Source: Scatocola faecipullorum
GTDB lineage: Bacteria > Pseudomonadota > Alphaproteobacteria > RF32 > CAG-239
Length of the DNA: 64,000 nt
NCBI GenBank assembly: GCA_018714685.1
Contig: DVNC01000029.1
Coordinates: forward strand, 18,586-82,585
Direction: 5' to 3'
Shown: piece after piece, positions 44,901 through 53,172 of the stretch
How the letters are laid out: every line of letters begins with the position of its first letter
How positions within the stretch are numbered: position 1 is the stretch's first letter
The notes under the pieces: model-generated
Database searches by the model: none
What the model was told of the DNA's origin: nothing
The model's input: the letters and a program-made list of their open reading frames with translations, nothing else
Translations under genes and position numbers: made by a program

Positions 44901-45503
44901 AACCTCAACCGTACCGCCCTCAATCACGGTTCCGTTGGCCGTACCGCCGTCTCTGATCAGCATATAACCTCCGGTATTGACGGTTGCATCATCCGAAACG
45001 CCGTTTCCGTAAACTTCAAAACCTTTATATGAATTGGAATCAATTGTTGCACCGCCGGAGTTGACAACCGCTTCTGAGACATAACCGCCGGACAGCAGGG
45101 CGCCGGAATCAATGGTAACCCCCTCGGCCGTACCGGTTTCGGCCACATTCATCAATCCGCCGTTAATGGTTGTTTCAATGGCCGAACCGCCTTCGTTTAT
45201 CTGAACGGAGCCGCCGGAGTTAACGGTAGTTTTTTGGGCAATGCCGCCGTCGTTAACTGTCATTTTTCCGGTGTCGCCGATTGTGTTTTCTTTGGCAACG
45301 CCTTCAGCATTGACTGTCATTTCGCCATTGTTGTCAATCGTCTGATTGTCACAGCTGCCGCCGGGACAGGTAATGTTGACCGGATCCGTATCGGGATCGG
45401 CTGCCCGTGCTTCCGTCATCGGCAAAGCGGCTGCTGCCAGATAGAAAAAGGATGAGATGAAAAGAAATTTTTTGGTCATGACTTTTCCGGCCTTTGTAAT
45501 CAT
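41994..45503 (-). CDS. Autotransporter (type Va) adhesin-like protein
   Basis: 1169 residues. An extended signal region (about 1-35, cleavage near ARA) is followed by many approximately 20-residue repeats with TVNSGG / VNDGG / INEGG cores typical of AIDA-type beta-helix passengers. An acidic Gly/Ser/Asp linker interrupts them at about 205-275 (DGGSDPDAG, GSGDTGDSGG). The C-terminal about 260 residues form the beta-barrel, ending GLNYVF with terminal aromatic residue. The start at 45503 has GAAGGAAGG upstream. It should be displayed on the outer surface as an adhesin or autoaggregation factor. A cluster of GANTC sites lies just upstream. Confidence 0.88.
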   Translation of the reverse strand: MITKAGKVMTKKFLFISSFFYLAAAALPMTEARAADPDTDPVNITCPGGSCDNQTIDNNGEMTVNAEGVAKENTIGDTGKMTVNDGGIAQKTTVNSGGSVQINEGGSAIETTINGGLMNVAETGTAEGVTIDSGALLSGGYVSEAVVNSGGATIDSNSYKGFEVYGNGVSDDATVNTGGYMLIRDGGTANGTVIEGGTVEVRFDQPEEENPDDGTTADGGSDPDAGITGDGSVSGDDGSDSGEGNTGGDGSGDTGDSGGSETTPTSSTVNNTVINNGGTLNVETGGIANMTEVNEGGIMNVNKGGEANSSTVNTGGTANINDGGNAYSTTVDGGTMNVKDSGSAASSTITKGGKIIASGTSMVSETAVLDGTLEVKDNATALNTTVSGNGMLEASQAQEAITGLTVTDTGSYHLTTNNNVQNADLYGKHYDTLFSNGAGTGIIVGGSSQLDVMSGGKLADTVLQHKGTVNVQNGGSINNTVANDSSNITIAAGASAVGTTLNGTSSMTVSGTAADTIVNSSGSTAAKGLEVNNGASVSNTSINGSGTVLLKNGSTANNTVMNGGVLTAENGAKLENLEIKGKAETAIDNGASLSGAVTVSGNATLGGSYDYGKIFSDAAINSLTVTEGVNAKFGNSLNATTAGKSLTFADGSYHISSNGDNGSTAVKGWEIVNIGGKDGTADVSLAGDLNLGSDDKTIQIGNGSTLDTSEVENIAITGSLVNAGDLNLVSAGNLADDKDNTTTISGNYTGQANSSITLKVDTLNGTTDKLVVNGDVSGTSELNVNITSAAKPTEKILFLEAPNDNSATGAHFTIWRVNTSPYLWDTSNEGHNWYMDMVNVGGKIGVYSETLAYMGLQSAGLEQTRSMVYNVINKINLRNNNLVDNRLMHSPQYRYYSKGIENYYNNYNFWAMPIYHTITNDSGVNYEADIVGGEAGIDLYNNNNNKAGVFVSYRQGNYKFDGKADKFFARYGSEIDIDSYSGGVYYRHNWQDAWALAMVYGGIQEADIKTKDNVSSDSDATEFGASIAAGYVYNMNYSFNIEPSAVISFRSLSYDDAKDIYGKTAEFDTLTLLEADLGVKFENTWNLDSGYAKAYIRPSLLFNSVSGDEVTITNFLDKSPEIDDGAYARLEIGGSADLSKFFSMYSTVRATAGSDYQDLAVTAGLNYVF

Positions 45504-45552
45504 TTTTGCCTTCCTTCTGGAAAGCAGCGTTCATGATAAATCGATTTGTCCC

Positions 45553-45723
45553 GATTCTATCTTTTGAATTATTAACAAAATATTATGACGATTCGCCGGA
45601 GAGATTCTTCGATTCGCGCAAACCGTTGCTGGGATTCGGATTGAGTCAGGCAAAAAATATTTTTTCGATTCGCCGGAATAAAAGGTTAATTTTTTTCCGA
45701 ATCGCACAGACTTCGTCCGAATC
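45553..45723. repeat. Cluster of nine GANTC sites
   Basis: GANTC pentamers start at 45553, 45590, 45603, 45611, 45633, 45643, 45667, 45699 and 45719. Most are GATTCG or its complement; GATTCGCCGGA occurs exactly twice (45590, 45667). Random expectation for a 4-specified-base palindrome is about one per 256 bp. GANTC is the target of the alphaproteobacterial methylase CcrM. The tract lies in the autotransporter-rpsA gap (45504-45808), which holds no gene. Confidence 0.85.
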
Positions 45724-45736
45724 GCATTTTCGGCAT

Positions 45737-45769
45737 AAAAAAAGGACCCTTGCAAAAGGATCCTTTTTT
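45737..45769 (-). terminator. Terminator of rpsA
   Basis: AAAAAAGGA.CC / GG.TCCTTTTTT hairpin with a T7 run on the minus strand. Confidence 0.7.
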
Positions 45770-45808
45770 GAGATTATTTAATCTCGGCTTAAAAACGGCA
45801 TAACCGTA

Positions 45809-47491
45809 TTAAGCGTTTTTCTTCAGAGCTTCGCCCAAAGCATCACCGAGGGTTGAACCGGTAGATGTGTTGGAGTATTCTTCCAAAGCTTTCTTTTCTT
45901 CTTCAATTTCCAAAGCTTTAACCGACAAGCCGAGCTTGTTGTTTTTCTTGTCAACTGAAGTTACTTTAGCTTCCAGAACATCGCCTTCTTTGAAGTTGTC
46001 GGGGTTCTGATTGGCTTTTTCTTTGGACAGGTCGGCTTTTTTGATCATCGCGGCAACGCCGTTGACTTCAACGTTAACGCCTTTGTCTTCGGTGCTGACG
46101 ACGGTTGCTTTAACAACATCGCCTTTTTTGATGCCGTCCAGAGCGGTAGCCAGCGTATTTTCAGACAACTGTTTGATACCCAGGCTGATGCGTTCTTTTT
46201 CAACATCAACGTCGATGATTTTGGCCTGAATGTCCTGACCTTTGACATAGTCTTTAACGGCTTCTTCACCGGATTTGTCCCAAGAAATGTCGGACAGGTG
46301 AATCATACCGTCGATTTCGTCAGACAAACCGACGAACAGACCGAATTCGGTAATGTTCTTGATTTTGCCTTCGATAACCGAGCCGACCGGATGTTCTTCA
46401 ACATAGGCAGCCCAAGGATTAGGCATGCACTGTTTGATGCCGAGGCTGATACGTCTCTTCTCCGGATCAACTTCCAGAACTTTGACTTCAACTTCCTGAG
46501 AAGTGGAGACAATTTTGCCCGGGTGAACGTTCTTGCGGGTCCAGCTCATTTCGGAAACGTGAACCAGTCCTTCAATACCGTCTTCGAGTTCGACGAATGC
46601 GCCGTAATCGGTGATGTTGGTAACTTTACCCTTGTAGGTTTCACCGACTTTGAACTTGTCGGCAACAGCCTGCCACGGGTCATTCTCGAGCTGTTTCATG
46701 CCCAGAGAAATACGCTGGTTGTCTTCATTGAACTTAATAACCTGAACTTTAACGGTCTGACCGACGGACAGAACTTCGCTCGGGTGATTAATGCGTTTCC
46801 AAGAAATGTCGGTAACGTGCAGCAAGCCGTCAACACCGCCCAAATCAATGAATGCGCCGTAATCGGTGATGTTTTTGACAACACCCTCGAGGATTGAACC
46901 TTCTTTCAGGGTGTCAATCAGTTCGGCACGGGCTTCGGCGCGGGTTTCTTCCAGAACAACGCGGCGGGAAACAACGATGTTGCCTCTGACCTTGTCCATT
47001 TTCAAAATCTGGAACGGCTGAGAAATGCCCATCAGCGGGGTAATGTCGCGGATCGGACGAATATCGATCTGAGAACCCGGCAGGAAAGCAATCGCACCGT
47101 TGAGGTCAACGGTGAAACCGCCTTTAACGCGGCCGAAGATAACGCCGTTGACTCTTTCGCCGGCATTGAGGGATTTCTCCAGATCCTGCCAGACTTCTTC
47201 ACGGCGTGCTTTTTCGCGGGACAGAACAATCTGTCCGTCTTTGTCTTCGTAACGGTCAACATAAACTTCAACTTTGTCGCCGGCTTTGAGTTCGGCGTTT
47301 TGGCCGAATTCGCGCAACGGGATGCGGCCTTCGGATTTGAGCCCGACATCAACGATGGCAAAATCGGGAGTTACGCGGACAATCGTACCTTTAACCACGG
47401 AACCGGTGATGCCGTTGTCGCCGAACTGTTCGTTCAGCAGGGCTTCAAAGTTTTCGTTGGTTTCGGGAATTTGGAATTCTGTATTTGTCAT
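45809..47491 (-). CDS. rpsA: 30S ribosomal protein bS1
   Basis: 560 residues with six S1 (OB-fold) repeats; complete repeats show GxVxxITDYGAFV[DE]L and related cores (e.g. VVKNITDYGAFIDLGG, VTNITDYGAFVELE, IKNITEFGLFVGL). It recruits mRNA to the 30S subunit. Normal length for alphaproteobacteria. It lies 149 bp downstream of cmk on the same strand, the conserved cmk-rpsA pair. Confidence 0.98.
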   Translation of the reverse strand: MTNTEFQIPETNENFEALLNEQFGDNGITGSVVKGTIVRVTPDFAIVDVGLKSEGRIPLREFGQNAELKAGDKVEVYVDRYEDKDGQIVLSREKARREEVWQDLEKSLNAGERVNGVIFGRVKGGFTVDLNGAIAFLPGSQIDIRPIRDITPLMGISQPFQILKMDKVRGNIVVSRRVVLEETRAEARAELIDTLKEGSILEGVVKNITDYGAFIDLGGVDGLLHVTDISWKRINHPSEVLSVGQTVKVQVIKFNEDNQRISLGMKQLENDPWQAVADKFKVGETYKGKVTNITDYGAFVELEDGIEGLVHVSEMSWTRKNVHPGKIVSTSQEVEVKVLEVDPEKRRISLGIKQCMPNPWAAYVEEHPVGSVIEGKIKNITEFGLFVGLSDEIDGMIHLSDISWDKSGEEAVKDYVKGQDIQAKIIDVDVEKERISLGIKQLSENTLATALDGIKKGDVVKATVVSTEDKGVNVEVNGVAAMIKKADLSKEKANQNPDNFKEGDVLEAKVTSVDKKNNKLGLSVKALEIEEEKKALEEYSNTSTGSTLGDALGEALKKNA

Positions 47492-47640
47492 AAATTAAGT
47501 TATTTCAAAAAAATGCCTGATTTCCAAGAGGAAACGGACTTGTGCGGGGTTGAATATTCCGATAGACGCAGCGCACCCTGCCGTCTAAAGCTAGGTTCTT
47601 TATACAGTTAAATATTAAATTTTCAAGTATTTTCTTGCGC

Positions 47641-48312
47641 TTAAAGCGTTTTTTTCAGCTTGGCTTCGATAATTTCTTCGGCTTTAACGGCCACTTCTGC
47701 AATATTGAGAGCCGAGGTATCGAAAATCACCGCATCATTGGCAGGTTTCATCGGTGCGGCAGCCCGGTTGGCATCGCGGGCGTCGCGGGCTTCCATATCT
47801 TCCAGAACTTTGGCAAAAGAAATGTCGCTGCCTTTGGCCTTTAATTCATCAAACCGCCGTTTGGCGCGGATTTCCGTTGATGCGGTAATAAAAAATTTGA
47901 CGTCGGCCTGCGGACAAACTACTGTTCCGGTGTCTCTGCCGTCATAAACGGCGCCGTTCGCCGGGGTTCCGTCGGCAAATACCGGAGTCAGGGCAAAATC
48001 CTGCTGCATCTTAAGCAGAGCGGCCCGGACTTTGGGATGTGCAGAGACGACGGAAGCGGCAACCCCGCCTTCGGAACTGCGGAATTCGGGGTCTTTGGAG
48101 AGTTCAATCATTTTGGGAAAAGTCAGTTCGCGGGCGATTGCTTCCGCAGCGTTTTCATCATGGCGGTCAAGTCCTTTCCGGCGCATCTCCAGCCCGACGG
48201 CGCGATAAACCATTCCGGTGTCAAAATAAGCCAAATGGTATTTGTCTGCCAGAATGGCGGCAAGTGTTCCCTTTCCGGCGGCGGCCGGCCCGTCTATTGT
48301 AATAATCATCAT
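47641..48312 (-). CDS. cmk: Cytidylate kinase
   Basis: 223 residues; phosphorylates CMP/dCMP. P-loop DGPAAAGKGT, YFDTGMVYRAVG (CMP-binding) and DGRDTGTVVCPQADVKFFITAS are all present. The start ATG-ATG lies next to AGGG, so the exact first Met is uncertain by one codon. Upstream of rpsA on the same strand. Confidence 0.96.
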   Translation of the reverse strand: MMIITIDGPAAAGKGTLAAILADKYHLAYFDTGMVYRAVGLEMRRKGLDRHDENAAEAIARELTFPKMIELSKDPEFRSSEGGVAASVVSAHPKVRAALLKMQQDFALTPVFADGTPANGAVYDGRDTGTVVCPQADVKFFITASTEIRAKRRFDELKAKGSDISFAKVLEDMEARDARDANRAAAPMKPANDAVIFDTSALNIAEVAVKAEEIIEAKLKKTL

Positions 48313-48434
48313 CCCTGTCCGAATAAACTATTTGCAAAATTTTATCTATTCATTAACATATCTATTATAAATTGATAAGAGGTAAATAAGATTATACAGA
48401 ATTTTTAATTTTACATAATATTTAGGAGGCTGCC

Positions 48435-49103
48435 ATGCAAAACAAACAACTTTGGGCTCTTATAGTGGGAATGGGGCTTGTCTCCGGCGGAGCATTGGCA
48501 CAGCAGCCGCCCCGCCAGGAATCTCCCGAGGTGACGGCCGCAGAGATGGAAGCGATGAAAGAGGCCGCGGCAGCCGGCGGAACCGGCTCGGTTGACGGTT
48601 TCGGCGAAACCTACGGCGAACAGGTTGAACGCGAACAGGATGCAATAGAAGCAGCCGCCGCAGCGGCCAAAGCCGAAAGCAACACCATTCTGGCACCGAT
48701 GCCTCAGGACAGCACAGTTGACTACGGCAGCATTGCCGACGCCATTTTCTCTTCCGGCGGCACCCGGGCTGATCAAAAAGGCAAAGCCGGCGTCAAAGAA
48801 GCCCCGAAAGTCTATGAAGACATCATTATGACGCTGGTTGAGCCGACTTCCAAAACCGTGCTCGGCATGGGGCATACCATTGACATCAAACTGCGCGCCG
48901 GTTCCAATTTAAAATGGAATTTTGATAAAGAATATAAGTCTTTGGAATTTATTTCCGAACGTACGGAGGACGGTTTCGTTCACGCGGTGTTCAAAGCCAA
49001 AGAACCCGGCCGCGAAACGGTTTATTTTGATTGTCTTGATGTCGGCGATCCCTTGAATGTCAAGGTTTTGGAAACCAAATTAATTTCAGTAAAGGTAGAA
49101 TAA
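48435..49103 (+). CDS. Exported Ala-rich protein, first gene of the rsmE-rquA operon
   Basis: 222 residues. The signal peptide ends ALA (about 22). An Ala/Glu-rich, low-complexity mature N-terminus (EAAAAAAKAES) is followed by a beta-rich C-terminal domain of about 95 residues (MTLVEPTSKTVLGMGHTIDIKL... GRETVYFDC). This domain has the strand pattern of an Ig-like or chagasin-like fold, though I cannot assign it. AGGAGG precedes the ATG. It ends 3 bp before the TTG start of rsmE. Confidence 0.72.
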   Translation: MQNKQLWALIVGMGLVSGGALAQQPPRQESPEVTAAEMEAMKEAAAAGGTGSVDGFGETYGEQVEREQDAIEAAAAAAKAESNTILAPMPQDSTVDYGSIADAIFSSGGTRADQKGKAGVKEAPKVYEDIIMTLVEPTSKTVLGMGHTIDIKLRAGSNLKWNFDKEYKSLEFISERTEDGFVHAVFKAKEPGRETVYFDCLDVGDPLNVKVLETKLISVKVE

Positions 49104-49106
49104 TAG

Positions 49107-49850
49107 TTGGCGGCGCGGGTACGTTTATATATTGAAACGCCGCTGTACGGCGGACGGGAACTGGATTTGGACGAGAGCCGGAGCCATTACCTTTCCAATG
49201 TCATGAAATTGGCTGCGGGAGATGCTTTTCTCGGTTTTGACGGCCGGTCCGGCGAATTTGAAATGCAGATTGCCGCCGTTTCCAAAAAACATTGCCGGGT
49301 TATCGTCGGCGAGCGGCTCAGAGAATTTCAACCCGTGCCGGATATATGGCTGTTGTTTGCCCCGGTAAAAAAAGACCAGACGGACTTTATTATCCAGAAA
49401 GCGGTGGAATTGGGGGCCCGGCGGCTTCAGCCGGTCATTACCCGACGCACCATCACAGACAAAGTCAGGCGCGAGCGTTTCCGGGCTCAGGGCATTGAAG
49501 CGGCCGAACAGTGCCGCCGATTGGATGTTCCTGAAATCAATGAGGCGCAAAGTCTGGAAAAAGTTCTGCAAAACTGGGATAAAAGCCGCCGTTTGTTTTT
49601 TATGGATGAAACCGGACACGGCCTGCCGGTGTGCCGCGCTTTTGCCGCCGCTGCGGCGCCGGCCGCAATTTTGGTCGGACCCGAAGGCGGTTTCAGTACA
49701 GAGGAATTGCAACGGCTGCGCGGACTTGAGTTTGCTCAAGGCGTAACCCTCGGACCGCGGATTTTGCGGGCGGAAACGGCCGTCGCCGCGGCACTGAGCT
49801 GTTGGCAGTCCCTGAGCGGCGACTGGGCAGATTATTCGGAGGACAGATAA
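49107..49850 (+). CDS. rsmE: 16S rRNA (uridine1498-N3)-methyltransferase
   Basis: 247 residues, SPOUT-fold enzyme methylating U1498 of 16S rRNA. Motifs DFIIQKAVELGARRLQPV, ILVGPEGGFS and LGPRILRAETA form the knotted SAM site. The start codon is TTG at 49107 with AAGG upstream; no ATG is available at the expected N-terminus. Its stop (TAA) overlaps the ATG of the response-regulator gene. Confidence 0.95.
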   Translation: MAARVRLYIETPLYGGRELDLDESRSHYLSNVMKLAAGDAFLGFDGRSGEFEMQIAAVSKKHCRVIVGERLREFQPVPDIWLLFAPVKKDQTDFIIQKAVELGARRLQPVITRRTITDKVRRERFRAQGIEAAEQCRRLDVPEINEAQSLEKVLQNWDKSRRLFFMDETGHGLPVCRAFAAAAAPAAILVGPEGGFSTEELQRLRGLEFAQGVTLGPRILRAETAVAAALSCWQSLSGDWADYSEDR

Positions 49851-50503
49851 TGCGGATTTTGGTAGCGGATGATCATGAACTGTTTCTGAAAGGGCTGGAG
49901 TTTATTCTGCGGGATAATTTCCCCGGCGTTGAACTGGTCTTTGCCCATAACTATCCCGAGATTTTCAAAATTATTGAAAAAGAAACGGATTTTAATCTGA
50001 TTATGACTGATTTGGCTATGCCCGGCGGCCGTTGGTCTGAAGCTTTTGAAAAAATCCATGCCTTGTTGCCGGAAACGCCGATAGCCGTGCTTTCCGCTGT
50101 TTTTGACAAGGAAATCGTGCAGAAAACCATTGATATCGGTGTCTCCGGCTATATTCCGAAAACTTCGGCCAACGCGGTGATTATCAGTGCTGTAAACCTG
50201 ATTATGTCGGGCGGCGTTTATATTCCGCCGGAATTGCTGGACAACCGGCTGAAACCGGAATTTGCCTCCCTGCTGGAAGATGAGCCTGCTCCAAATCATA
50301 TTTTGACGCCGCGTCAGATTGAAGTTATTCAGGCCGTGGCCGAGGGCAAGTCCAATAAACAGATTGCTTATGAATTGGGTTTAAGCGAAGGAACCGTTAA
50401 ATTGCATGTAACCGCAATTTTAAAACTGCTGAACGTTAACAACCGCACCGGTGCCGTCAGGGAAGCCGAACGTCTGGGAGTCATCCGCCATGAAAAATAC
50501 TGA
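49850..50503 (+). CDS. NarL/FixJ-family response regulator
   Basis: 217 residues. Receiver domain with acidic pair D7-D8, phosphoacceptor D54 (IMTDLAMPGG), S82 and K104. A LuxR-type helix-turn-helix follows (LTPRQIEVIQAVAEGKSNKQIA). The ATG overlaps the rsmE stop (TAATG) with GGAGGA upstream. No cognate histidine kinase is adjacent. Operon position with rquA suggests a possible respiratory or redox role, which is inference only. Confidence 0.92.
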   Translation: MRILVADDHELFLKGLEFILRDNFPGVELVFAHNYPEIFKIIEKETDFNLIMTDLAMPGGRWSEAFEKIHALLPETPIAVLSAVFDKEIVQKTIDIGVSGYIPKTSANAVIISAVNLIMSGGVYIPPELLDNRLKPEFASLLEDEPAPNHILTPRQIEVIQAVAEGKSNKQIAYELGLSEGTVKLHVTAILKLLNVNNRTGAVREAERLGVIRHEKY

Positions 50504-50840
50504 AACGGCAGATGTTTTTGCCGGCATGCCAAAGTCTCGGGTTTTGAAAATGTGGCGGCTTTATCGGCGGGAGACGGAAGCGCTCCTGCGCCAAAGCGTA
50601 CCGAATTGGATTTTGCAGGAAAACCGGGATTTGCTGCGCAATTTTTTCCATTCCCGCCAGGACGGAGGAACCGGTTTCCGAATGGCGGCATGGACATCAG
50701 CCTGCCGAAAACTGGAAGAACACCTGCTGGCCGGCGGTCAGATAGCCTTGCTGACCTCACGCCTGCTGGAATTGCAGAATTTGTTTGAAGAAGAAGCGTC
50801 GTCTGTTGACCGCCGCTTAGCGGAGAAAAGAAATGATTAA
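50490..50840 (+). CDS. Small helical protein of unknown function in the rquA operon
   Basis: 116 residues from the ATG inside the 3' end of the response-regulator gene (14-bp overlap), consistent with translational coupling. Fully helical and Arg/Leu-rich (MWRLYRRETEALLRQ, LLAGGQIALLTSRLLELQNLFEEEA). No signal or domain recognised. Its last codons overlap the methyltransferase start by 8 bp. Confidence 0.7.
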   Translation: MKNTETADVFAGMPKSRVLKMWRLYRRETEALLRQSVPNWILQENRDLLRNFFHSRQDGGTGFRMAAWTSACRKLEEHLLAGGQIALLTSRLLELQNLFEEEASSVDRRLAEKRND

Positions 50841-51621
50841 ACTGATCAGCGATATTGATGAAGTCGGAGAAGAAGATGTCATTGCACAGGAGCCGGCGTT
50901 TCAGCCGCCGCGGGAAGTGCTGACGCCGCTTTATCAGCGCCTTTTTTACGGCAAACTCTACAACAGCCTGAAATGGAGCGCCCTGCTTGACCGGAACTGG
51001 CTGCTGAATCTGCTGACTTTCGGAACCCATAACCGGCTGATTGAAGCCTGTGTGAATGAGGTTGACACCCACAGCAAGGTTTTGCAGCTGGGCGGAACTT
51101 TCGGCAATCAATTGCCGGAACTGGCAGATAAGGTCGGTTTTTACGGCCGTTTGGATGTGATAGACATCAATCGCACCCAAATCAGCCGCCTGGAGGGAAA
51201 ATATGAAACCCTTTACCCGCAAATGCATTTCATTCAGCAGAATGCCGAAAATCCGATTGGTGCCGAATATGATACGGTTGTCTGCTATATGCTGCTGCAT
51301 GAACTGCCGATAGCCAGCAAAATTAAAGTGGTGGAAAATGCCCTGCACAGCATTAACGAAAACGGCAAAGTCATATTCATTGACTATTCGCAGCCGGATT
51401 ACTGGCATCCGCTGCGCTGGTTTGTCAAACTCTTTAACCGGCTTTACCAGCCGTTTGCCGAAAAATTGTGGGATCGCACCATCGATACTTTTGCCCGTGA
51501 CAACATTGATTACATCTGGCACCGCACGCGTTATTTCGGCGGTATGTATCAGAAGGTGGTGGCGGTCAAGCGCCCGAAAATGTATGAAGAAGAGGAACCG
51601 GCAGGCTACACCGGTTTCTAA
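50833..51621 (+). CDS. rquA: Probable rhodoquinone biosynthesis methyltransferase-like protein RquA
   Basis: 262-residue class I methyltransferase-fold protein. RquA replaces a ubiquinone methoxy group with an amine to make rhodoquinone for anaerobic fumarate reduction. The sequence follows that family: YNSLKWSALLDRNWLLNLLTFG, VLQLGGTFGNQLPEL (motif I), CYMLLHELPIASK, and the characteristic DYWHPLRWFVKLFNRLYQPFAEKLW and YFGGMYQKVVA. Generic UbiE-type enzymes lack this C-terminal region. It is the last gene of the 48435-51621 operon, and its end overlaps the converging DUF1349 gene by 4 bp. Assignment is by pattern, not search. Confidence 0.65.
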   Translation: MIKLISDIDEVGEEDVIAQEPAFQPPREVLTPLYQRLFYGKLYNSLKWSALLDRNWLLNLLTFGTHNRLIEACVNEVDTHSKVLQLGGTFGNQLPELADKVGFYGRLDVIDINRTQISRLEGKYETLYPQMHFIQQNAENPIGAEYDTVVCYMLLHELPIASKIKVVENALHSINENGKVIFIDYSQPDYWHPLRWFVKLFNRLYQPFAEKLWDRTIDTFARDNIDYIWHRTRYFGGMYQKVVAVKRPKMYEEEEPAGYTGF

Positions 51622-52181
51622 ATAAACTCAATCTGGGTCAAAACGCCTTCAAAAGCTTCCCGCTGCGGCGAGCAGATATAAGCGCCGACCTTGACTTCCG
51701 GCTGGTCGTTCAGCAGGTGCAGCATTCTCAGCTGTTTGAAGTTTATGCCGTCCAGTGAATAATAGAGAATGTAATCTCCTTTGAAACGTTTGATTTTGTA
51801 GGAAACTTCCGTTATTCCCGCCGGAATTTCTATCGGTGCCAAATCGGAATAGCCGCAGTTGGTCACACAGGAAGCCAGACGCGGCTGTGCTTCGTTGTCA
51901 GACATAACCGACGCTTTAAACCAGTTCTTTTCGTCAATCCGCAGCATAATGCCGCATTGGTCAAACTGCCCGCTGTTTTCAAACCGCCAGGTTACCCCGA
52001 AAGTAAAATCGCCTTCACGCCGGGCATAGAAAAAATGCCCGTTGTCTTTGCCGAAACGGTGGTGCACCGACTGCCAGAAGTCTGTTTTATTATGCGTCAG
52101 CACCCGCATGCCGGCTTCTTCAAAATTGACGTCCAGCGGTTCGTTAAGCCATTCAAAGTCGCGCAGTGCATCCAACAGCAT
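51618..52181 (-). CDS. DUF1349 (YesU-like) protein
   Basis: 187 residues with a beta-sandwich pattern of DUF1349: TDFWQSVHHRFGKDNGHFF, FDQCGIMLRIDEKNWFKASV and YSLDGINFKQLR. The family has a concanavalin-like fold and is often carbohydrate-associated, with no catalytic residues defined. It is cytosolic (no signal). It starts at the stop of the J-protein gene (TAATG overlap) and is likely co-expressed with it. Confidence 0.85.
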   Translation of the reverse strand: MLLDALRDFEWLNEPLDVNFEEAGMRVLTHNKTDFWQSVHHRFGKDNGHFFYARREGDFTFGVTWRFENSGQFDQCGIMLRIDEKNWFKASVMSDNEAQPRLASCVTNCGYSDLAPIEIPAGITEVSYKIKRFKGDYILYYSLDGINFKQLRMLHLLNDQPEVKVGAYICSPQREAFEGVLTQIEFI

Positions 52182-53119
52182 TAAAAAGTCCTGACATTTT
52201 CGTCCGGCAGACCGGCCAAAGCTTTTTCCAATTCGGCATTTTTGATTTTCGGAGCCACTATTTTCAGCGTAACGATTTCATCACCCTGACCAGATTTGCT
52301 TTTGATTCCTTTGCCTTTTAAGCGCAGTTTTTCACCGCTGGTAGAGTAGGGCGGCACGTTAACCGCTACTTTGCCGGAAATGGTCGGAATGGTGACTTTG
52401 GCGCCTAAAACGGCTTCTTTCATTGTTATCGGCAGTTCCAGCAGAATATTCAGTCCGTCGGCAGAAAAATACGGATGTCCGCCCACATTCATCGTAATCA
52501 GGACGTCGCCGGCTTCCCCGCCTGAAAGAGAGGGCTGCCCCAAACCTTTCAAACGCAGTGTCTGTCCGTTTTGCGTTCCTGCCGGAATTTTAACGTTAAT
52601 GCTTTTTCCGTTCAGGCTGACGGTTTTTTCGGCTCCCTGGGCTGCTGTCAGAAAATCAATCTGCATGGTGTAATTGATGTCTTCGCCTTTGCGCGGGCGT
52701 CTGCCCCGTCCGGAAAAGCCGCCTTGTGCAGCTCCGCCGAACTGAGAAAAAATATCATCGCCGAAAATGGAGGAAAAGTCAAACCCTCCCGCGCTGCCGC
52801 CGAACCCGCCGGCGCCGAAAGGATTGCCGCCGCCGTAGCTGTAACTTTGATAATTGCCGCCGGCTCCGCCGAATCCGGCACCGTAGCCGGTTGGCTTGCC
52901 GTCGCAGTCGATTTCGCCGCTGTCATATTTTTTGCGTTTTTCTTTATCGCCCAAAATATCGTAAGCGCAGGAAACTTCCTTAAATTTCTCGGCTGCGGAT
53001 TTATCGTCTTTATTTAAATCAGGGTGATATTTGCGGGCCAGTTTCCGATAGGCCGATTTGATTTCGGCTTCGCTCGCATCCTTGGATATCCCTAAAACGT
53101 GATATAAGTTTTTATTCAT
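52181..53119 (-). CDS. DnaJ-class co-chaperone (CbpA-like, type II)
   Basis: 312 residues: J domain with HPD at 32-34, long Gly/Phe region (GGGNPFGAGGFGGSAGGF), no zinc repeats, and two C-terminal client-binding domains (VNVPPYSTSGEKLRLKGKG). This is the CbpA/DjlA-type II layout and a third J protein in the window. Upstream of the DUF1349 gene in one transcript. Confidence 0.9.
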   Translation of the reverse strand: MNKNLYHVLGISKDASEAEIKSAYRKLARKYHPDLNKDDKSAAEKFKEVSCAYDILGDKEKRKKYDSGEIDCDGKPTGYGAGFGGAGGNYQSYSYGGGNPFGAGGFGGSAGGFDFSSIFGDDIFSQFGGAAQGGFSGRGRRPRKGEDINYTMQIDFLTAAQGAEKTVSLNGKSINVKIPAGTQNGQTLRLKGLGQPSLSGGEAGDVLITMNVGGHPYFSADGLNILLELPITMKEAVLGAKVTIPTISGKVAVNVPPYSTSGEKLRLKGKGIKSKSGQGDEIVTLKIVAPKIKNAELEKALAGLPDENVRTF

Positions 53120-53172
53120 AATCTGTTATTCTCCGCACAACTCTCTTTTAAATTTTATATAGGAAGAGCCGG

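Noticed and set aside
45506..45781. Frames on both strands across the GANTC cluster
   Set aside because: They follow the GATTCG repeats and the rpsA terminator; the sequence is better explained as intergenic regulatory DNA.
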